Shown piece after piece: positions 36,580-50,132 of a stretch of DNA of 64,000 nucleotides. The notes beneath the pieces are model-generated. The model saw only the letters and a program-made list of their open reading frames with translations. It was not told where the DNA came from and searched no databases. Position numbers and translations under genes: made by a program. Source of the stretch: Ectocarpus siliculosus (taxonomy: Eukaryota > Sar > Phaeophyceae > Ectocarpales > Ectocarpaceae); contig FN649740.1 in assembly GCA_000310025.1 (NCBI GenBank), positions 1,359,069 through 1,423,068 of the forward strand, in the 5' to 3' direction. Every line of letters starts with the position of its first letter. Position 1 is the stretch's first letter.

Positions 36580-37322
36580 GAATACCCCAGGCCTCTCCCG
36601 TACTACTAGATAGATTTGTTACGTGTTTTCCTGCCCAAAACTCTTTTCCATCTCAAATTTCCGCCCTGCTTTCCCCAGACGCCCAGACGGGTTTTGACTT
36701 GATCAACCTTACAAAATGTTGCATCCGAACAACAGAGTGCCCGCAGCGGCGTACGTTGATTCGCCCGAATCAGAAACGCGAATCAGAACGCGCTTCCTAC
36801 GTCTGAACAAGGATTCCATGGGTTTTTGTTTTCCAAGAGCGGGGGGGGGGGGGGGGGGGCGGCGGCAGATGGGAGAGAGACCCTTTCCGACCGAAGCACG
36901 ACTTCCTCCGACTCGGGAAAACTCGTTCTGACCTGCAAAAAGACCGGCTAGGAAGCAAACCACTCACTCCCTACCACCAGCCCGACTGCAGCCAGCGACA
37001 CGGGCAGTCCGAGGCGTAACACCCAAAACACACCAAACCCTTTAGCTAAACTACACAACATCCTTTGCTTGGAAAAAAAAAAGAAGCGGGGGCTGTCTTC
37101 GTCGATCGCGCCACCGCAGTCGCTCGTCCCCGCCGGGCGCGCTTGTTCGAAGCAAAAGCCGGGAAACCAACCTGGGTGTGCGCTATTCGCTTCTCAAGCT
37201 GACCCCGAATTACCGTTTGTCGACGGTCTGGCGACCGAGCACGCCAACATCGCGCACAAACGCGCTAGCTAATGTACGCAGGGGAGCGCCGACTGATTTT
37301 CTCTTTCAAAAGCGACATACTG

Positions 37323-38516
37323 CTTCACCTTATTTGCCGCTCGTGCTGGGCTCGTCCATGACACCGGACACACGTTAAGAACAACGACAACCGCACGGAA
37401 CACGCGCGCCAATCCAATCAGACGATCTCCGATCTCCGATCTCCGACCCACAACCACGAGCGAGCGCTCCAGAATCGTCCAATCAGCGCCGTGAAAGCAT
37501 GACCCGGCTGACAATCCGGAGGGCCAAGTGAAGATCCCTTTGAGACACGAGCAGGATCAGCAGGGATCCAATTTGACTCGGCTTGAGGTCTCTCACTCGA
37601 GCCTGGTCAGATGCACACTAAAAACGAAAGCACATAATACATACACACGTGCTCAACAGCGAAACCCGTTAACCCACCCACACACACAAGTTCCACGTAC
37701 TTCGTCCGTCCTTGTCCTTCCTATTCTTCCCCCCGTCTTCGAAGAACGCCACCGAATAATAAGGGCCAATTCTCACGCAACTCAGGACGAATAAATGCAG
37801 CCGTCACCGACAACCTAGCCAGCCGATCAAATTAACCTCGTGGGCCCCACCAATCAATCAGCGTCGCGGTCTTTGGGGCGGCTGCCGCGTGTCGCTACCT
37901 CTAGTGTTTCTGCACTTTCGCGATCCCCACGCTCCGCTTGTAGGTGAGAACCTCCTGCGGGGTAACGCGGTCTGGTGTCCAGTTCGCGCTGCTGCCCCGC
38001 CGATGGTACCTGCTCTTGTTCACCTGTTTTTCACGTCATTGCGCATCGAAAAAAGAAGCGTCATTTCAGGTGGAGTGTAGAAAGAAACGTTCGGCGAACA
38101 GAAGCAAAAACATTCGATCTCAACGTGACACGCTGGGAACCACCATCGACAATGCGCTATTTGCTGTTGAAGAGCCGTGAATATCCAGAGAAAAAAATTA
38201 GACGTTTCACCGTGAACCGACACCCCAGCGAGATCCATCTCGATCACAACTTCATCCGTACATATCAAGCATAGACTGGTGGCGAGCGATACACGATGAA
38301 AAAAGAGAGTATAAACCTGGCCTTGCCAAGTCGAACAATGTCTGCGCTTCTTTTCAACGAACGTCTAGATCCGACCTCCCTCTCCTATGTACACGCGCAC
38401 CACCGCCTGGGACACGCAACAAAGAAGAAAGCTCGAAGCACACAAAATCGGAAGAAAGCTCGAAACACACAGTCTTCTTCTGTTGCTACCGTTTCTGTCT
38501 TTGATCCGAAGGATAG
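37323..38516. other. Intergenic stretch downstream of INCENP
   Basis: No supported gene. It would hold the INCENP 3' UTR, and any additional C-terminal INCENP exon if the proposed last exon is wrong. Confidence 0.4.
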
Positions 38517-41500
38517 TTAAGCCTCCTCCATGCTGCCCCCACACGTGGTCCATAGTTTCAACTGCACTAAAACTGACGTCTTGTCATTGGTCAGCCGGTT
38601 AGCGCGGTCGATGCTAAAAACATAAACACACACACAAGCCACCCCCACAGACCCCCGTCTCAATCTCGACAACACTGTCAATCGTGTCTTACCGGGAATA
38701 TGGCCTCGAGATCACAAGTGAACACCTCCGGGAAAATCTTGTCTGGGTCCACCTTCTGACCCGTGGCGTACTGCCTCGTCAGGGCTTCCGACAGCGCCGA
38801 GCCTTTCGCCCACGCCGGGATCTACGTTACACGCCACACGTGTTTTTCACGACGGTTGGGCGGTAAGAGGAGGAGGCGCAGGTTGTGGAAAGCGCTTCGA
38901 TTGTGCAGCTCCATCGTGAGAAACGACATACACCACCAAAATGAAGCAATAGCATTCGGCTGTACGGCAGTCTCTTCACGACACGAAAAAAAGAAGCGCG
39001 CGTTTGCGAAATCAGTTCCATGCATACCGCGACGAACAAAGGACGTGCCGCAGGTCTGAGGATAGGCGGGTTGTGAGCGTGAACGCATGCATGCCCCACG
39101 CCACTCGCTGGCGCTGTTGACGGAAAGGGCACGGGCGTTGAGCCAGCGAAAGCTTTAGCTACCGCTCAAGCCAGGGATCCACCAACTCCAAGTGCGATGA
39201 TATCGGAATAAACACTCATTATTCGGAGGCTCAACTGCACGGTATGCGTGCAGACGACCTCGAGAGGGAGAAAAACTTGAGTGTGGCATGGCCAACGCTG
39301 CAGCAACTGGAGACAGGGAAGACGGGGCGACGAAAAACTACACACACAAACAACACGCACACACACACAGTCGGCAGAACCCTTTTGATTAGAAAGCGTG
39401 TTCGCGTTATTAGTCACGCTGCGTTCTTTCATTGGTAAGCCGGTGAGCGCGGTCGATGCTTAATACTAAAGACACACGCACACACACCTTCTTTCCCGAT
39501 CGTCTGCTGCGCTCTCTCATTTCCTCCTCGTCGCTCTCGCTTTCCGAGGTGTCGCCGTCATGGTCCGACATTTCGTAGCTCTCCACCACTCCTGTTCCAG
39601 CCGCCGCAGCCCCCACCGCCGTACCCCCCGCGGCCGCCTTCCCCTTGACTGAGGCGGCTCCCGAATGCTCCGGGCCGGCAGCAGCAGCACGACTACTGCT
39701 TGACGCAGAAGCCGCAACCGCCGTCGTGACCGCCGGCTTCAAGGCCGACGAAGACGCCGGTGCAGCCGCCGCCGCCGCCGCCATCGCCGCTGCCGCCGGC
39801 AGGCCGGCTGTCGAGGCCGGGTCGGTCGAAGAAGCGGGAGCAGCAGCTGGCGAAACCCGCTTGAGAACTGCCACCGGCTTCCCTTCCGGAGCGGTGGCTC
39901 CAGCGATTGTCGCGGCGGCGGCCGGTGCGGCGACGGCGGTGACGGCTGCGGGCTGGGGTTTCCTTGCCTGTTGTGCCTTGATAGCGGCTCCCTGGTTCGT
40001 ACGTCGCGGCAGGAGAGGCAAGCGGGTATTCGAGTAGAGAGTGAATTGGGGGAGGGATGCTGTACCGAACGGGGTGCGCCTCGCAACCGCCACGCCGAGT
40101 GGGGGTTGAATTCACTGCAAGAGGGCTGTTTTTTGCTGTGTCAGCTGCTAAGACAATAATCCTGACATCGTGATGCGACAGGGGTGCCAACGCGTTTCAA
40201 ACCTGACCCCAGCTGCACCGAGACACACCTCTTGCACGGGCGTAGAACCGGGTGGTTACCCCTCCCACCCGTGCTACATGAGACCTAGCAAAGAAACACC
40301 CCAGCAACCTCCTACCCCATTGCTCAGCTCTTCACCTTGCCCCTGTGGATTTCAACGTGTCACGCGTGGCATATTACTCCACGAATTGCAAAGACGCACG
40401 CAAGCACATCTCTCGCGCAGGCACAGCTCGGGCAGCAACCAACCTCGTCCCCACCCGTGTCTAACCTCAGAATGTTCGCACCATCACGTACGAAAAGTTA
40501 AAACACACACACACAAGCAGTCCGACTTCGAACGAACCCTAGCACCCCCCCCCCGCTTCACCCGCCAACCAACCAACACGTTACTGTAAGCCAACGCACC
40601 TCTTGCGCCGCCTTAGCCTTAGCCTCGGCAACGGCCGCAAGCCTCCTGGCCTCCTTCTTCCTGCCGCTCCCTGGCATCCCTCGCCTCCTTGTCGGCCCTC
40701 TCCTGCTCGCGACGCTGCTCCACCTCCGCCTGGCGCTGCGCCTTCTGCTCGCGTAACCTTGCCTCCGTCTCCTGCTTGGCGCGGCGGGTGGCTTCCAGGC
40801 GGGCCGCGTCTCTCAGCTCCTTGGTCTCGAGCTCGGCCTGTGTGTACGGGGGGGGGGGGGGGGGTGGCAGAGGGCACCTCAAATCGAATCCCCACCTTCG
40901 AGAACGACGTATTGAACTGACCGAGACATATGCGTGAGTGGTATGACACGTCCGTCAAAGCTCATACGAGTGGAGAACCCACAACCCACACGAAGACAAC
41001 TTTGCCGACAGCCTGAACAACAAAGAGGACTGGCACGCCCAGCTGGAACTCCCACGCCTAAGGGTGACCTACCACGTGGTACCGTAAATGCAGGAAAGAC
41101 ACGAACAGCGGTCAGTCAGATGGACGACGTATAAGCACCACACGTCAATAATACTTCGCGCACCTTCTTTCTCGCCTCCTCCGCCTTAATCTTCTCCATA
41201 CGAGCCTGACGCTTGAGCGCGATCTTGGCGCGCTGGTCCCTGATCTTCTTCTCGACCCGCTCCGAAGAGGACACGGTACTGCTGGGCCGGCCACCCGCCG
41301 TGGAGCTAACCCCCATGGAAAAGCAAGACGAAGATGTACTGCCGGCGGACCTAACGCTAGCGTTGTCGCAATCCGCCGCCGCCGCTGCCGCCGCAGCAGC
41401 AGCCGCCCCTCCGACGAACAGGTCTTCTGAACGGCGGAACGGCTCCGGCAGGTCGGACGAAGACAAGTCGGACACCTTCCTGCTTGACGGGGGCAACGCT

Positions 41501-44500
41501 GTCGCCTCCGTCCCCACCCCCGCTGGTCCGGCCACGCCCCCCGGCACAAGCTTGGACAGCATGCCGGTGACACGCAGGGGGGCGAGATGCGGCTGGGAAG
41601 GAGCACCACCGGTGCCTGCCGAGGGTACTGCCTTTCCGTCTGGAATCCCCGCCAATTTCGATCCCGCCGCCGCTGCCTGCGTGGTGAAGGCCTTCGCGGC
41701 CCCCACCCTCCCCGTTGCCCCGCCAGGCGTCACGCGCTCGCCCTGACTGCGCGCCGCTGAAGCAGGCGCAGCGTGCGGCTGCTGCAGCTGCTGCTTTCCG
41801 GCAGCAGCAGCCACCATTGCCCCACCCCCCGCCTGCGTTCTCACCCGCGACGCCGCCCGCTCCCGCGCGCGCCTCTCCTCGAGGAGCCTCGCCTCCTCCG
41901 CCTTCCGCAGCGCCGGTACCGTGCGGGCGTTCGAGCTAGCGCCGGCGCCGGCCGCGAGCCGGTCCCACTTGCCGAGGGGCGCGGCGCCGGCGGCGGCTGG
42001 GTTCTTCTTGGACAGCACGGACGTGAAAGAGTGGAGGGTGGTGATCAAGTTCGAGGGTTTGCCGACCGCCGCCGCCGCCGCCGAAGGCGCAGCGGGCTCG
42101 GCCGACGTGGGCCCGGCGGCGGCGGGGGCGGGAGGCGCTTCCGCCGCCGCTGCCACCGCCTCCTCACTCCGCGCGTCCGGTTTCGAGGCCGGGGTAGAGG
42201 GGACAGCTGCCGGCGCCGCCGGTGCTGCCGCTGCTACTACCTCTGGCTTCCGAGTCGCCATGAAATCAGCGGCCGCCTTGCGGGCTCCTGCGTTACCCGC
42301 CTTGGACGCCGCGCCGGGAGTGCCGCCCTTCTTCGCGTACGTCTTTCTCATCTGGGACATGATCTCCTGTAGGCTGACCTTCTCCTTGCCGGTCTTGGGC
42401 CTCTTGCCGCCGCCACCCCCGCCGCCGCCTCCGCCGCTCCGCCCGACGCTCGAGGGGACAGCAGAGCCGGCCGCGCTGCCCGGTGTTTCTTGGGCCGCGA
42501 TAGGACGAGCGCGCTTCCCGCCGACGACGTCGCCACCGCTACCCCCTGGCGGCCCAACTCCCGAGTCGTTCCTGGGAACGTTCGCAATCGAGCTTCCGCC
42601 GGAGCTGAGGAGAGAGGTCGACGACCTGGAGACTGCCGCACTGCCGGGAGTCTTGCAAGGGAAGCTCTGGGTGCCGCTGCTGCTGCTAACACTGCCATGC
42701 CCGACCGGTTTGTCCTCCAGGGAGGGGGGCACGAAGATGTCTTTCGGAGTTTCTTCTTCGCTCCTGTGGTCAAATCAACGGGCGAAAGAGAGGCAAGGAG
42801 GATGAAAAAAAACACCGCACGACAATCGGTCGTTACCCCGGAAGTTTATACAGCACCTTGTCCAGCAACCCGACCGAAATACAACTGACCAAATATAACC
42901 ACACCTGAAGCCGTGTTTGGCATGCTCACCCTGCTCGAGAACGATACGAAGGCATCTTGCCGGTGATGTACAAAGGCTACGATACCGCGAACATATTTGA
43001 CTACAGAGTGGGCACACGCCGAAGTCCAAGGAGTGTTCCCTTATGCCGCGGTCAATGCACACATTAATATGGCAAGCGCATTTCACCCACACGTCAATCG
43101 ACGGGTGGATGAGTGAAGCGAGACGCAATCACGCCGCACGCATCCGAAGCGATGACTCGCGTGCAAGATAAATTTGCGTTCACACACACAGAGGTAGTAC
43201 CTCACAACAAAGGTAAGCAACGACCGAAACGGTCTGGCAATAACGACGTCAACACACGACCAGAGTGTGGGGTACCCCTGTACACCGGAAGTCTATTTCA
43301 CGGTACATCATGCAAGCCAACGCGCAAATGAAACACAGGCACATGGCAACTGGCTCTACGGCGCCCTAAATGCATCAAGCCCTGTGCGGCGATGCTGCAG
43401 CCAACAACAGCAGTGCGAGAGTAGAACACCAAGCTGTACGCACCGGGAAGCCTGCATACACTACTCGCATCCTTCAGCTTGTCACAGCAACCATAACACA
43501 CGTATTTGGCGGTAGTATCACGCACCTGGGCTCTTCAACTTCCATCTCATCCTCGATGGCCGCCTCTCCGTTCGGCCTCTCCTCCTCCGTTGCCATACCC
43601 TTCGCCGAGACATCCCCGGCCCCCGCCGCCTCGCCCTCTACCTTTGCCCCGCCTTCCACAGCAGTCCCGCTTAGCGACCAGCTCTCCTTATCAGCGAGGC
43701 CTTTCCTGTCCTCTTCTGTCAGCACCACCTCTCCCTCTTCCGCCTCTTCCTCGTCTTCTTCCCCCACCATGTTGCCGGACACGTCGACCGGGGCGACCTC
43801 CTGAACAATCTCCGTCACCTCTTCGGCGACAGGAACCGCATCGCTGTCGGCGGCAGCAGCAGCAGCTGGTACTCCTGACGCAGCATCCGGCACCGGTGAC
43901 AACGGCAGGTCGGCACCACCCTCCCCCTCGCTTTCCTCCATATCACCCGACGCACCAGTCTCGGGAACTTCTTCCTCCCGTGCTGACCCTGCTGCCGCCA
44001 CCTCCTCTACCGGAACTCCAAGCTGGTCTGTCTTCGACGTGTCCGTTTCCATCTCCTCGATGTCATCCCCGTTGTCATCATCGCTCTCAAGCTTTTCCGA
44101 GTCGATATCCATCAGATCTTCGACGCCATCATCACCATCCCCTCCGCCGCCACTCTCAGGAGCACCGGAGGCGCCTTCCGGAGCACCCTCAACACCAACC
44201 GCGGCCACCGCTACGGCGGTGGACGCGTCCTCCTCCTGTTGCTGCTTCTGCTGCTGCTGCTGCTCCGAGTCGTCCCCAAAGAACGGCGAGGCGCGCACAG
44301 GGGAGGGGACTGCGGCCGACTCTGCCGATAACCGCGGCATCGAGAGGCGGGTGAGCGGCCCTAGAGCAACCCCCGGTGCCACCGACGACCTGGTGGATGG
44401 CAACCGCGAGTCAGCACTTGCGTCCTCGGAGCTTGCTGCAGCGCCCGCTGCGGGGGCATCCCGTTGCTCTTCTTGTTCTCCCTCCTCCTGGTCGCCTTCG

Positions 44501-45486
44501 ATAGTCGGCAGGGAGGTCTCGAGTTCGGAGATGCGCGCGGCGATGGTCTCTTCGAGCCTGACCTGGAGCACCGCCTTGAGCCCCCCAGCGGACGCTCCCA
44601 GCTTTCGCAACGCCGCCCTGAGGTCTACGACCTTCATTGACGAAACCTTGATGGCGCGGAGCTCGGCGATCTCCGCGGCGGCCACATCACGGCTGCTGCT
44701 GGTATCGCCGTTGTCCCCTGTTTCGCTGTTGTCCTGGGTGCAGCCGCCGCCGTCGCCGCTGCTGTTGGGCGCCCGGACGATGCTGCCGCCACGCGCGCGA
44801 CTGCCTTCGGTCGGCTCGGGCGGAAGGCCGGAGTTACGCCCGGATCTCCTCACGGGCTCAGCCTTCGGCACAGACCCGTCCGCATCGGCAGGGTTAGCGT
44901 TACCACCGCCAAGCTTCTTGCGTTTGGGGAGGGGAGGGCGACCCCTCCCCTTGGCAACAGCGGCGGCGGGCCGATTCTCCTTGTCTGCTCCTGCCTCGTC
45001 TTGCGCTGATGGTGGGACAGCAGCAGGACCACCGCTTTCCTTCCTCCCTACTGCTGTCCTTTGTCTCTTACCACGATCGGCGGCGGCGGCGGCGGCAGTC
45101 TCTTGTTGCGATGCGGTTGAGACGTTGGAATCGCGTACCCGCAGCTTGCCGCGGCGCGAGGAGCGGGGAGGGAGCCGCGCCTCTTCTGCCTTGGGGGGGG
45201 CAGGAGAGGCGGCGGCCCCGACCAGCGGAGACGGTGGCGGGGAGTCAGCGACGGGGATAGCGGGAGCTCCTGCGCCGGACGCCCCTCCTATCTCCAAGAC
45301 ATGAGCATCTGCCTCTGAAAACACCCGGCCGACCCTCCCGTTATTGGCGACTCGGAGCGCGTCCAGCACGTCGTGGTCGGCCTTGCTGTGGAACTCTTCC
45401 AGCGCGTGCACGAACTCTGCAAATTCCGCCACCGCCACGGCCCGTTTCCGAGCATCACCAGAAGTGTGCTCTGCTTCGGCCGGCAT
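38517..45486 (-). CDS. INCENP-like chromosomal passenger protein with SAP motif and IN-box, 5-6 exons
   Basis: Exons: 45486-43526, 42763-41164, 40837-40600, 39991-39488, 38821-38693 and a tentative last exon 38561-38517; about 1490 residues. INCENP is the scaffold that binds and activates Aurora kinase at centromeres and the spindle midzone. The diagnostic part is exon 5: IPAWAKGSALSEAL, DPDKIFPEV and TCDLEAIF match the IN-box (Aurora-binding) consensus. Exon 3 is an Arg/Glu-rich single-helix-like coiled coil (EATRRAKQETEARLREQK), as in INCENP of animals and fungi. Exon 1 has a helical N-terminus (EFAEFVHALEEFHSK) and, near residues 277-312, a SAP motif (MKVVDLRAALRKLGAS), followed by acidic regions. 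Exon 3 contains a 1-nt frame break near 40650-40660 (ARERQEE then ARRLAAVAEAKAKAAQE); phases on both sides require it, so a sequencing error or a recent mutation. The usual TSS motif after the IN-box was not found. Confidence 0.8.
39350..39490 (-). repeat. Intronic repeat copy forming the start of INCENP intron 4
   Basis: The intron starts at the exon 4 donor directly with GTGTGTGTGCGTGTGTCTTT, followed by AAGCATCGACCGCGCTCACC and GAACACGCTTTCTAATCAAA. The last block recurs at about 63818-63838, so the full unit is at least 110 bp. Another copy, at 38640-38575, ends at the acceptor of the proposed last exon. Confidence 0.65.
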
Positions 45487-46245
45487 GTCTGCGGCACGGC
45501 AGCAGAGACGGCCCTGGAACGCGGCGTTTCACAGGTGTCACTATTCTCGTCTCTCTCTCTGCAGATGGACGGGAGCGGGTACACACCAAAATGTGTGTTG
45601 CGTTGGAAGGCGGAATTTAACGAGCCGGTGCGCGCCGCTGCTCCGCTCTCCCTCGCTCAGTAGTACTGCTCTTCGGCTTCTCGTTGCTGTGACGAACAAA
45701 ATTCTGTGCCTTTCGATCTGTTTGCGTGTGCGAAGTGCGAAGCTCTCTCGAGAGCAAACCTACTTTCCGGCCGTTGCATAATTTTTCGCCGCAAAGGTGG
45801 GGGGGGTACCCAACAATAATACGAAAAATGGGGGGTGGGGGTGTTGAAGAGTAAAAAAAAAAAGTAGCAGGAAACAGCTCGACCCCGCAGCATGCAGCAG
45901 AGCACCTCTCTGTCTTCACGGGTCCGAGGTGAGAGGGCTTCGTACTAGAGGTGTCCTATTGAGTCAGGTGGAAGACCTTGGCCACCTCAGCAGTGCAAAG
46001 CGATGGTGTTTGAAAAGCGGCCCGTTGCCAGACACAGCAGTCTAATCTAAAGGCCGTTGTTGTTTTCTCTCTTAGCGTCTCATCGTCAAGCAGTTGCGCC
46101 GCGTTGTGCACAGCGCATATCCAACCCAAGAAATGAACAAGGTGTTGTAGACCCCGTGGGAGCAAGATTGATTGATAAACCAGAGTAGAAGTGCTCACTG
46201 GTGTGTCCCGACGGTGTGATGCTAATCTCTTACTAGCAGCAGCAG
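45487..46245. promoter_or_regulatory. Bidirectional intergenic region between INCENP-like and CIP2A-like genes
   Basis: The two start codons are 759 bases apart and face away from each other. The stretch contains pyrimidine-rich CTCGTCTCTCTCTCTGCAG (possibly an acceptor on the plus strand, near 45548-45565), a G-run near 45800 and an A-run near 45856. A shared promoter is inferred from orientation only. Confidence 0.45.
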
Positions 46246-49200
46246 ATGTCTCCCGATGAAGAAGAAGACTTGCTGCGATCCTTCCTGAACGAGGTCGCGG
46301 ACGCTGAACCGAGCCTACAAGCCTTCTTATCCCACCGCAGCAAACATGAAGGAACGCCAGGAAATAGCGGCAATGGCTACGCTCGCCAGCAGGGACAGCC
46401 AGAAGCAGCACAACTTACAGCCTGGACCGCGGGTCCGCTAAGGCGCAAGCTGCGGGAGCTCTCTGCTCTCCATGTATCCGACGACGGGCCTTCACCGGGG
46501 GGAACAGGCGGCATGTCGGCGGCGTTTGCGGTCGCTGCCCCTCCTGGCCTGGTCTACGCTGCCCTTGACGCGCTGGTGCGTTTGGTCTCGCGGCTTCTTC
46601 TCCTCGTGGACCCGGCTAGTAGCGAAGCAACACGGACGCTGCTGTCGCCGAAACAAGAGTCGGCAGACGCACCGCCGCTGGCGAGCCTGGTCGATCTCAC
46701 CCTCCTCTGCTTGGCCAACCTTGCGGAGAGGCCTTCGTGGCGCCACGTCTTCTTTAGGGTGCTGCACGAGGTCCAACTGGAGCAGCAGCAGTCGAGAGGG
46801 GGGACCGGCGGCGGTAGCGGAGGAGAGGCAAGCACCACCGCTGGTACTACCCTACAAGAGTACCTCTGGCGGAGGGTCGTCGTCGCCGACAAGAGCACCG
46901 CCGGTGGCGCGGCAATGTCCGAGGCGAGGCCTTCACCGGCGCCCGCGGTAGACCTCGCTGCCGTCCGGCTCTGCTGCAGCATGGTGCGCCACTGCCCTCT
47001 CTCCTTCTCCGCCTCCTCCTACGCCTCGCTTGCGCCGTACCTCGCGGAGTACCTTCTCGGCGAGGGCGGCGGCGACGGTGGCGGCAGCGGCGGTGGCGGC
47101 AGCGGTGGTAGCAGCCACACCAGCAGAGGCAGTAGCAACAGGAGCAAGGGTCGGGGGGGGGCGCAGACCGACCTCATGGTGGTACTGGATCTTTTTGCGG
47201 CGTGCGCCCGAGGCAGCCCGCACTTCCGGCAGTACGTGAAGGGGCTCCGGCGGAAGCGGGAGCTATTCCGCCGCCTTCTCGGGCTGCTGGGTCCGATGTG
47301 TGACGGCAAGATTGTGGTTCGGGCGCTGTGCGCCCTCACCAGGGTGTTGGCGGGCGATCCTCTCGAGGGAAAGGTGAGCTGCGTTTACGGGGTGCTTGCT
47401 CTTTGTTGAGATGAGAGTCGGGGTTAGGTGCCACGTTGTTGTGGCTCCGGTGATGAACGTGTTGGGACAAAAGTGAAGAGAGCGCATGCGTTGTGATTCT
47501 CGTGGGGTTTTTATTGTATCGGTGTGCGAAAACAGACGAAGCGTTTTGGTTGCCGCCATGGCTCCACGCTCGCCGATGTTTTCACTTATCTATCGTGTAC
47601 CTGCTGGACGTTTCATGACGTCGAGTGAGCCCAACCGTCGTTCGGAATGTGTTTGCTGATGCGCGGGAACCCAGCCCAGTTTTGGCAAATTCATCTCATA
47701 TTTCTCCGTTGCTGTACGTGATTGCGAGCTTCTCACGGCCTAAAGGATGGACCCCCCTCGCGTGCAACACTCCCCATCCCATCGATAACAAGGTCTTCGA
47801 TCGCGGCAACGCCCTCGAGACAGCTTCCCTCGTCATCGACAACCTCTTGGACCTCTCCGTTTGTTCTGAGCGCGTCGTCTGCGTCGACAACCTGACACCC
47901 AGGCACGGCGGCGCCGGCGCCGGCGGCAGCGGTAGGCTCGGCGAGCAGCGGCGGTTCGCCGACGTGGCGTCAGACCTCGCCCGAAGCCAGGTGTTCACGT
48001 CCGTTCTCGTAGACACGGGGCGCCTCGCTTCGTTCCTTGGCGAAGCGGTGGCGGTGCTAGCACGAGCAGCCGCAGACGTTTTCGGCCGGTTGTCCACCGA
48101 CATCGCCGCCGCCGGCACTACCGCCGCCGCTGCCGTTGCCACGGAACGAAGAGCGTCGCGACACCAGGAAGAGACGACGCGCCCCGAGCCTCTCCTCCGC
48201 GCACTCTGCTCCTTCTGCCTGGAGCACAGCCCGGCGCGGTCGACCTTCATCCAGGCGCTTCTAGATAGCAGCAGCAGCAGCAACAGCAGCAAGCAGGCCA
48301 CAGCGGCAGCGGCCAGGACGTCCTCTACTCTCGCGGCAGACCCGTGCGCCGCGCTGTTCGTCCTGTGCCTCCACCCCCACCCGCCGTCTGCAGCGGCAGC
48401 TTCCACGCTGCTGCAGTGCCTGCTGGTAGGGGGCGGCGCGCTCGGGGCCGTCAGCGGGCCGTCCACCGGGGCGGCGGCGGGGGTGGGAGTCATCCCCGCG
48501 GGCTTCCTTCTCGGCCCGACCGGCGTCGGGGTGTCGTGGGCGGCGGCGGCGGCCTCGGCGGGGATTGGCAGGGAGGACCCTCTGCAAGCGGCTCTGCTGG
48601 AGCGGATAGGCGCGGTGGCGCTCGGGGGCGGCAGGCATAGCAAGCGGACGCCCGCCGCCGGGAGGGGTGGCGGTGCCGGTGTGAGGCGCGCCGACGGCAG
48701 TCGTAGTAGTGATGAGTCCGATGGTTCCGAGTATGCCGGTATTGACGACGGCGACGGGGACGAGCGTTCGTTTGGCTGCGGGTCCGGCTTGGAGCACCCC
48801 GCCGGCCTCGCCGATGCCGCTTCTTTTTTCGAAGGGCCGGGGGGGGGCTTGAGCCTCCTCGTGCTGCGGCTTCGGCAGATTGGCGGCGACCTGGCGTCGG
48901 CGCAGGCGAAGCAGAAGCTGGGGCTTTCGTCGCCGTCGCTGGTAGCGGCGAGACCGGCGTGGCCTGTGTCCGCCGCGACGGGAGCCGGGGCGCTGAAGGC
49001 CCGCGCGGTGGAGATGGAGCTGGAGCTAACGTCGGTCTTGTGCCTGCTGTCGTCGTTGGTGAGTTGCTTCTTTGTTGGTTGGCCGGCCGTTTTTGTTGTT
49101 GCGTGGGACTGGTCCACGCGAGATTGCGAGTCGCATCCCCTCAGGGATGGCCGAGAGGCGCACGATGCTGTGGCTTCTAGTCTATCGAGAGGGGGGTAGC

Positions 49201-49407
49201 AACATCGTGCGAGCAGGAGCTATCGCGGAGGAGTAGCCGCCCCCTTCTCTCCCTCCCGGAAACACCATCACCATGGCTTCTCGGCCTACCCTGGCCGTGG
49301 AGATGACATAGGGGGGTGATCGCTCTTGAGTGGCCAGCTGCGTACCGTTGTCATCATGAAGTGGCGTCGCCGCCGCTGCCGTATTCTTGCGCTTTCCGGC
49401 CGTGCTC

Positions 49408-49446
<39 letters not shown>

Positions 49447-50088
49447 CTCCTACGGCGTTGACACTGCTACTGTTCCTTGTTTCCTTTTGCCGGACGACCG
49501 CGCTCCACACACGGTACACCCTACGGTAGTGGCCGTCATGTTCCCTTCGTGTCTTTTGCCATCAGCCGTCCTCGCTTACCCCTCTTCGTGTGTCTTCTCG
49601 TCATGTTGTTGGTGCTTCTTTGTGTCTTCCCGGCAGCCTCACTTGCTTAACCCATCTCCACGTCTTGCCGTTACCATGTCGTCCGCGTCTCTTCTCCAAG
49701 GCGCTCGCGGTGCCGGCGGCCGGGCGCGCTCTGGCCCGCGCGCTTCCCCTCGAGGCCGCCTTCGGCCCCGTCCTCGCGGCGCAACGGTGCGTGCTCTGTG
49801 GGACCGATCCGGCGGACTTCTCCCGGGCACCCGTCGAGATCGTGCTCGTGTCGCTGACCCTGATAGCGCAGCTCGGAGTGGAGCTGAGCGGCACCGGCGG
49901 TGGAAGTGGGGACGCTCAAAGGTGAATCTATAACAAGGGGGTATGTTGTAGGCTGGCAGCTCTTGTTTTGCTCTCATGAGAGGGTGGGTACTGCTGTTTT
50001 GGACGTGTAGAATGGAGGGAGGCTGTTCTCCGTTCGAGCTGTTTTTGAGCCTGTGCTGAAGAGACCATATGTTCACTGGGCTGTGTTG

Positions 50089-50132
<44 letters not shown>

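Noticed and set aside
41213..42805. Large plus-strand Ala/Pro frames, also at 43506-45304
   Set aside because: Antisense of INCENP exons 1 and 2, which are linked in phase to the IN-box.
47696..49117. 473-codon minus-strand frame
   Set aside because: Antisense of CIP2A-like exon 2; Ser/Pro/Arg-rich, with no motif.
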